Below, in pieces: positions 59,698-64,000 of a stretch of DNA of 64,000 nucleotides. Position numbers and translations under genes: made by a program. Every line of letters begins with the position of its first letter. Within the stretch, counting starts at the first letter, position 1. The stretch covers positions 1 to 64,000 of the forward strand of contig VGAK01000006.1 of assembly GCA_016870775.1 (NCBI GenBank), in the 5' to 3' direction. Under the pieces are notes generated by a model. The model was given only the letters and a program-made list of their open reading frames with translations. It searched no databases and had not been told where the DNA came from. The stretch comes from Actinomycetota bacterium. Its GTDB lineage: Bacteria > Actinomycetota > Acidimicrobiia > Acidimicrobiales > Ilumatobacteraceae.

Positions 59698-60717
59698 TCA
59701 GCCCGGCGGGGGCGGTGCCTGACCCACTCCCGAGAAGTACCCGAGCAGGGGCTGTGCCTCCTTGGCGAGGCGGAAGACGAAAGCATCCCCGGCCCAGCCC
59801 GAGTCGACCGGCAGGTTGTACGACACCGATGCCCCATCGGCGAGCGGACGCAACTGGCGGCCCAGATCGACCAGGTCCAGAGCCGGGTCGACGCTCACGG
59901 CCGAGGTGACGGCACCGAACACCGACGAGGACTCGAGCGGGTGTCGCGACAGGTACGCGAGTGCATCCTCGGCGAGCCGACCGACGAACATGCGCTGTCG
60001 CGCACCGCGGCCCACGTCGCCGGTGCCGTCCTTGCGCCACGATCCGTCGATCTTTTCCTCGAAGAACCGGGAGCGGGCGTACGCGAGCGCCTGCGCCCCG
60101 CCGACCTTCTTGCAGGCCCTCTTGCCGATGTAGAAGCCGGTGGCCTTGTCGCGCGAGGGTGCGTCGACGCACACGTGCACTCCCCCGATCGCATCGACCA
60201 CCCTCTTGAAGCCGCTGAAGTCGATCTCCAGGTAGTGGTGGATCGGGATGTTCAGGGCGCGCTGCACCGTGCGCACGAGCACGTCGGGGCCGCGCTGGTA
60301 GGCGGCGTTGATCCTCTGGTGCTGCCCGGAGTCACCGATCTTGACCCACAGGTCGCGCGGAACCGACATCAGCGCGATCTCGCCGGTGCGCAGGTCCCGG
60401 CGCACCACGATGATCGTGTCGCTGCGCATGCCGGGAGTCGCATCCTCCGAACCGACCGCGGCGAAATCCTCGTCGTCGGGGTCGGCGCCCACGCGCGAAT
60501 CGGATCCGACGAGGAGGTAGTTCACGACCTCGTCGCTCGGCCCCGACAGAACGGGGGCGACGGCCTCGAGGCGTGCCACATCGGCGAGTGCCGAGTTCGT
60601 GGCCCGCACGATCCCGAGCGCACCCGCGAGCGACAGCACGAGCGCGAACGATGCGGTGATCATCCACCGCGGGGCCCCCGTGAAGCGCGAGAGGGGCCGT
60701 TCCGACGTCACCGTCAC
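59698..60717 (-). CDS. LytR-CpsA-Psr (LCP) family protein
   Basis: A 339-residue membrane-anchored protein. One helix at about 17-38 is followed by an outside LCP domain: YLLVGSDSR near 68, RSDTIIVVRRDLRTGEIALMSVPRDLWV near 96-123, INAAYQRGPD near 134, and the EIDFSGFKRVVDAIGGVHVCVDAP segment near 162. LCP enzymes attach wall polymers such as arabinogalactan or teichoic acid-like glycans to peptidoglycan. The GTG at 60717 follows the birA stop by 7 nt; GTG 60711 is possible. The frame to 61353 lies over birA and is rejected. Confidence 0.9.
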   Translation of the reverse strand: MTVTSERPLSRFTGAPRWMITASFALVLSLAGALGIVRATNSALADVARLEAVAPVLSGPSDEVVNYLLVGSDSRVGADPDDEDFAAVGSEDATPGMRSDTIIVVRRDLRTGEIALMSVPRDLWVKIGDSGQHQRINAAYQRGPDVLVRTVQRALNIPIHHYLEIDFSGFKRVVDAIGGVHVCVDAPSRDKATGFYIGKRACKKVGGAQALAYARSRFFEEKIDGSWRKDGTGDVGRGARQRMFVGRLAEDALAYLSRHPLESSSVFGAVTSAVSVDPALDLVDLGRQLRPLADGASVSYNLPVDSGWAGDAFVFRLAKEAQPLLGYFSGVGQAPPPPG

Positions 60718-60724
60718 ACGGTAG

Positions 60725-61468
60725 TCACGGTGATGCGGCGCGGAGATGCACCACCTCGGCGGTGTCCAGACGGTGCGTGATCGCGCATTCATCGAGCACC
60801 ACGAGACGACCGTCGCGCTCCACCGCGACGGCGTGACCGGTGATCTCCCCCGCGTCGGTGATGGCCCGCACACGATTCCCGATCGTGGCGAGGTGCGTGC
60901 AGTACTCGTCGTGGAGAGCCTCCGATCCAAGTGGCAGGACCGCGTCGAGCGCCCCGAGCAGCGCCGCGCACAGGTCGTGCGGCGAGGGGAGCCGGGCCGT
61001 CGCGTCGCGCAACGACGCCGCCCCCGGCGGCGACCATCCGATGTTGAGCCCGAGCCCCACGACCGTGAACCCGCCGTGCGTCGTGGCACCGGATTGGGCG
61101 AGCACGCCCGCGATCTTGGTGCCGTCGAGGAGCAGGTCGTTGGGCCATTTGATGACCAACTCGACGCCGGTCGTGGAACGGCATGCGACGATCGCCGCGA
61201 GGGAGACGCAGCGCACCAGATCGCCCGGGGTGAGACCCGGGTGCTCGCCGGTGCGGAACAGGATCGACACGAGGAGGTTCTGCCCCGACGGTGCCTCCCA
61301 TGTGCGGTCGCGCCGCCCCCTTCCGGCGATCTGGTGGTCTGCGCGCAGAACAAGTCCGTCGGGCGCCCCCGAGTGGGCCGCAGCCACCAGATCGGTGTTG
61401 GTGCTGCCCGTCTCGGCGACTGATTTCACCAGCCACCGCCCGAGTTGGTTCGCACCGGCGAGGTCCAT
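60725..61468 (-). CDS. birA: biotin--[acetyl-CoA carboxylase] ligase
   Basis: A 247-residue biotin protein ligase without the DNA-binding N-terminal domain (group I). The ATP/biotin loop AGRGRRDRTWEAPSG is near 50-64, WPNDLLLDGTKIAGVLAQ near 109-126, and VGLGLNIGW near 137. It attaches biotin to the Lys of biotin carrier domains; the divergent gene at 61488 encodes such a substrate. ATG 61468 is supported by TATCTT 6 nt upstream. Confidence 0.94.
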   Translation of the reverse strand: MDLAGANQLGRWLVKSVAETGSTNTDLVAAAHSGAPDGLVLRADHQIAGRGRRDRTWEAPSGQNLLVSILFRTGEHPGLTPGDLVRCVSLAAIVACRSTTGVELVIKWPNDLLLDGTKIAGVLAQSGATTHGGFTVVGLGLNIGWSPPGAASLRDATARLPSPHDLCAALLGALDAVLPLGSEALHDEYCTHLATIGNRVRAITDAGEITGHAVAVERDGRLVVLDECAITHRLDTAEVVHLRAASP

Positions 61469-61474
61469 GGGGGC

Positions 61475-61482
61475 AAGATAGT
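61475..61482. promoter_or_regulatory. overlapping divergent promoters of birA and accA3
   Basis: TATCTT (minus, 61475-61480) lies 6 nt before birA ATG 61468. GATAGT (plus, 61477-61482) lies 5 nt before GTG 61488. They share bases in a 19-bp intergenic gap, so expression of ligase and substrate is physically linked. Confidence 0.45.
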
Positions 61483-61487
61483 CCCCT

Positions 61488-63251
61488 GTGCTGAAGAAGA
61501 TCCTGGTCGCCAACCGCGGTGAGATCGCAGTGCGCGTGATTCGTGCGGCCCGCGAGATGGGCATCGCGACCGTGGCCGTGTATTCCGAGCTCGACCGCGA
61601 CTCCCTCCACGTCCGACTCGCCGACGAGGCCTATGCCCTCGGCGGCCAGACCGCCGCCGAGAGCTACCTCAACACCGAGGCGATCCTGGATGCGATCACC
61701 AAGAGCGGCGCCGACGGCGTGCACCCCGGGTACGGATTCTTCAGTGAGAACGCCGACTTCGCCCGCGCGATCACGGCGATGGGTGTCGAGTTCATCGGCC
61801 CGCCGCCCGAGGCGATCGACGAGATGGGCGACAAGGTGTCGTCGCGCAAGGCCGCTCTGCGCGGTGGCGCCCCGATCGTGCCGGGCACGACCGAGTTCGT
61901 CTCGTCCGCGGCCGAAATCACCGCCTTCGGTGACGAGAACGGCTGGCCAGTCGCGATCAAGGCCGCCTTCGGCGGTGGCGGACGCGGGATGAAGGTGGTG
62001 CACTCGGCCGACCAGGTGCAGGACGCGATGGACTCGGCGCAGCGCGAGGCGCGCAACTTCTTCGGCCGCGACGAGATTTACGTCGAGCGCTACCTCACGT
62101 GGCCGCGCCACATCGAGGTGCAACTGGTCGGCGACAAGCACGGCAACGTGGTGTGGGTCTCGACCCGCGACTGCTCGGCACAGCGCCGCCACCAGAAACT
62201 GATCGAGGAGGCGCCGGCACCGGCGCTGCCCGACGGCGTCGAGGAGGCGATGGGCGGGGCCGCCGTGAAGGCCGCCAAGGCCGTCGGCTACTGGAACGCC
62301 GGCACGGTCGAGTTCATCTACCAGGACGGCGATTTCTTCTTCCTCGAGATGAACACCCGGCTCCAGGTGGAGCACCCCGTCACCGAGATGATCACGGGGA
62401 TCGACCTCGTCGAGTGGCAGATCCGCGTGGCCTCGGGTGAGAAGCTCCCGATGACCCAGAAGCAGGTTCTCGCCGCGCGTCGCGGACACGCGATCGAGAT
62501 CCGGATCAACGCGGAGGACCCGGCCGGTGGCAAGTTCCTCCCCTCTCCGGGACCGATCACGAGGCTGGTGACACCGGACGGCTTCGGTGTGCGCTTCGAC
62601 GGCGGGTATCAGTCGGGTGACTCGATCAGCCAGTACTACGACAACCTCGTCGGCAAACTCATCGTGTGGGGCCGCGACCGCGACATGGCGATCGCTCGCA
62701 CGATCCGCGCGCTCGAGGAGATGGTCGTGGAGGGAATCGCCACGACCATTCCGGCCGATCTGGCGATACTCAAGCACCCCGATTTCGCTGCGTGTTCGCA
62801 CTCGACCAAGTGGGTCGAGGAGCGACTCGACCTCTCGGGCGTCTCGGCGACCCCCGCCGCGCCCCCTGTCGAGAGCGACGAGCCCCTCGTGCAGCGCACC
62901 ACCACTGTCGAGGTGAACGGTCGTCGATTCGACGTGAAGATGTGGGTGCCCGAGACCGCGGGTGTCGCGGCTCCCGCCAGGGCGAGGAAGACCGCACGCG
63001 CGTCGTCGGGTGGTGCCGGCGGCGGCCCGGGTGGCGGCAGCGGCAAGGTGAGCGTGCCGATGCAGGGCACGATCGTCAAGATCCTCGTCGAGGTCGGCCA
63101 GCGCGTCGAGGCGGGCCAGGGCGTGGTGGTGCTCGAAGCGATGAAGATGGAGAACCAGATCGAGGCCGACAAGTCGGGAACGGTCAAATCCATCAACGTC
63201 AAGCCCGGCGACACCGTGGGCGCCGGAGACATCGTCGTCGAGATCGAGTGA
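61488..63251 (+). CDS. accA3: acyl-CoA carboxylase alpha subunit: biotin carboxylase plus BCCP
   Basis: A 587-residue fused protein. The biotin carboxylase part covers about 1-450 with the start KKILVANRGEIAVRVIRAARE, GGGGRGMKVV (ATP loop), and EMNTRLQVEHPVTE. A linker with Gly/Ser runs to about 510, then the biotinyl domain with Lys553 in EAMKMEN. It carboxylates biotin for acetyl- or propionyl-CoA carboxylase; beta subunits are not in the window. GTG 61488 starts the conserved N terminus. A 29-bp repeat begins directly after the stop. Confidence 0.95.
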   Translation: MLKKILVANRGEIAVRVIRAAREMGIATVAVYSELDRDSLHVRLADEAYALGGQTAAESYLNTEAILDAITKSGADGVHPGYGFFSENADFARAITAMGVEFIGPPPEAIDEMGDKVSSRKAALRGGAPIVPGTTEFVSSAAEITAFGDENGWPVAIKAAFGGGGRGMKVVHSADQVQDAMDSAQREARNFFGRDEIYVERYLTWPRHIEVQLVGDKHGNVVWVSTRDCSAQRRHQKLIEEAPAPALPDGVEEAMGGAAVKAAKAVGYWNAGTVEFIYQDGDFFFLEMNTRLQVEHPVTEMITGIDLVEWQIRVASGEKLPMTQKQVLAARRGHAIEIRINAEDPAGGKFLPSPGPITRLVTPDGFGVRFDGGYQSGDSISQYYDNLVGKLIVWGRDRDMAIARTIRALEEMVVEGIATTIPADLAILKHPDFAACSHSTKWVEERLDLSGVSATPAAPPVESDEPLVQRTTTVEVNGRRFDVKMWVPETAGVAAPARARKTARASSGGAGGGPGGGSGKVSVPMQGTIVKILVEVGQRVEAGQGVVVLEAMKMENQIEADKSGTVKSINVKPGDTVGAGDIVVEIE

Positions 63252-63328
63252 GCCGCCGCTACTCGGCGACGCAATCCGAAGCCGCCGCTACTCGGCGACG
63301 CAATCCGAAGCCGCCGCTACTCGGCGGC
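63252..63328. repeat. 29-bp tandem repeat, two full copies and a partial third
   Basis: Units 63252-63280 and 63281-63309 are identical; a partial copy at 63310-63328 lies in the 3' end of the flavoprotein gene and includes its stop (63317-63319). The array fills the whole gap after the accA3 stop. It looks like duplicated gene-end sequence. Confidence 0.88.
63310..63328. terminator. hairpin at the flavoprotein gene end
   Basis: GCCGCCG/CGGCGGC with a 5-nt loop that contains the stop codon of the minus-strand gene. It is placed to end transcription from both sides. Confidence 0.4.
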
Positions 63329-64000
63329 TTCTGTCAACGCTTCGGCGAGGGAGGGATGCACCAGAAGGCTCTCGAGGATGTCGGACACCTTCAGGTTCGC
63401 GGTCACCGCAAGCGCCACCACACTGATCAACTCGCCCGCATGGCGACCCACGATCGTTCCCCCGAGCACCACACCGGTGTTCGGGTCCGAGATCAGCTTG
63501 ACGAACCCGTGCGGATCGTTGTGGATCAGCGCCTTCGGTGTCGAGGAGAACGGCACCTTGGTCACCCGGATCTTGCGACCCGACGAGAACGCCTCGGCCT
63601 CGGCCAGCCCCACATCGGCGATCTCGGGCTGGGTGAAGATCGCCGACGCCGCCTTGTCGTAGTCGAGCACGCGGTGGTCCACGCGCAGCATGCCCATCAC
63701 GTGCTCGGCGATCTTGCGTCCCTGCATCGAGGCCACCGACGACAGCGGCAACTTCCCGCTCACGTCGCCCGCGGCATAGATGTGCGGGACATTGGTGCGG
63801 CAGTAGGCGTCCACACCGATGTAACCGCGCTCGTCGAGCTTCACCCCGGCGTCATCGAGCCCGATGCCCTCCACGTTCGCATCCGATCCGATCGCCAGCA
63901 CCGCATGGGTCCCGCGTGCGACACGACCGTCGTCGCACCGCACGACCACCTCGTCACCCTCGTGCTCGATCGACTGCGCGCGGGCGCCCTTCAACAGTTT
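63317..64000 (-). CDS. flavoprotein pyridine nucleotide-disulfide oxidoreductase (Lpd-like), 3' part
   Basis: The C-terminal 227 residues of a class I disulfide reductase; the N-terminal FAD part with the CxxxxC is beyond the window edge. Visible are VLAIGSDANVEGIGLDDAGV, the FAD motif IYAAGDVSGKLPLSSVASMQG, and the dimerisation domain with FTQPEIADVGL, GGTIVGRHAGELI and the catalytic VHPSLAEAL. It could be dihydrolipoyl dehydrogenase, LpdA-type quinone reductase, or mycothione reductase; the missing half would decide. The 3' end lies in the 29-bp tandem repeat. Confidence 0.88.
   Translation of the reverse strand, partial: KLLKGARAQSIEHEGDEVVVRCDDGRVARGTHAVLAIGSDANVEGIGLDDAGVKLDERGYIGVDAYCRTNVPHIYAAGDVSGKLPLSSVASMQGRKIAEHVMGMLRVDHRVLDYDKAASAIFTQPEIADVGLAEAEAFSSGRKIRVTKVPFSSTPKALIHNDPHGFVKLISDPNTGVVLGGTIVGRHAGELISVVALAVTANLKVSDILESLLVHPSLAEALTEAAE

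Overview
The window is about 68% GC and densely coded, and it reads as a chromosomal segment of a high-GC actinobacterium. The best guess is an uncultured Acidimicrobiia/Ilumatobacter-like lineage. The evidence for Actinobacteria is a fused E2-E1 2-oxoglutarate decarboxylase of the Kgd type, the NucS mismatch endonuclease, a mycothiol S-conjugate amidase (Mca), an AccA3-type biotin carboxylase/BCCP fusion, a WS/DGAT acyltransferase, UvrD2-like helicase with HRDC, many LLM-class flavin enzymes, and at least 20 genes whose -10 hexamer (TANNNT) lies 6-8 nt before the start codon, the arrangement of leaderless mRNAs. The Acidimicrobiia placement is an inference from overall gene content. No rRNA, tRNA, insertion sequence, prophage or CRISPR array was seen.

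Layout. 0-4 kb: minus-strand run of a small membrane protein, a histidine phosphatase, a PIG-L deacetylase, an AMACR-like CoA transferase and an alpha/beta hydrolase. 4-10 kb: PH/SHOCT membrane protein and UvrD2-like helicase (divergent), PaaI thioesterase, exonuclease III coupled to an unusual NYN-RNase/S1/histone-tail protein, and a HAD hydrolase. 10-18 kb: kgd, a cupredoxin lipoprotein, a PuuD-like membrane protein, EttA, a small membrane protein and a CysQ-like phosphatase. 18-25.5 kb: CoA transferase, UbiB-type kinase, NucS, VOC protein, small barrel-like protein, and the sulfate assimilation operon cysH-cysD-cysN preceded by a near-perfect palindrome. 25.5-33 kb: SDR plus MaoC hydratase (a split multifunctional enzyme type 2), FAD oxidoreductase, nitronate monooxygenase, MFS transporter, beta-lactamase-fold esterase, LLM oxidoreductase. 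33-38 kb: alpha/beta hydrolase coupled to a peptidase-S51-like/CysS-C-terminal fusion, then a zinc-type ABC importer (substrate-binding protein, ATPase, permease) with overlapping genes. 38-55 kb: acyl-CoA ligase, P450, two divergent acyl-CoA dehydrogenases, hydrolase, PAP2 phosphatase, large secreted protein, DsbA-like protein, WS/DGAT, SDR, a CrtC/AttH-like protein, LLM oxidoreductase, SCP2-like protein, NudC, thiolase. 54-64 kb: thermonuclease lipoprotein, ChbG-like deacetylase, tiny SCP2-like protein coupled to Mca, YbhB-like lipoprotein, a PAS-GGDEF-EAL protein, LytR-CpsA-Psr protein, BirA, its likely substrate AccA3, and the 3' part of a flavoprotein disulfide reductase.

Working together: ligase, dehydrogenases, hydratase, SDR and thiolase make up a full beta-oxidation set; with P450, LLM enzymes, SCP2-like proteins, AMACR-like CoA transferases and hydrolases they suggest catabolism of branched, cyclic or steroid-like acids. 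WS/DGAT suggests lipid storage. BirA and AccA3 are divergent neighbours and enzyme/substrate. cysHDN reduces sulfate to sulfite, feeding cysteine and mycothiol, which Mca uses. The most unusual items are the NYN-S1-histone-tail protein, the S51-CysS fusion, and two 29-bp tandem arrays that each start at a gene's 3' end and include its stop codon.
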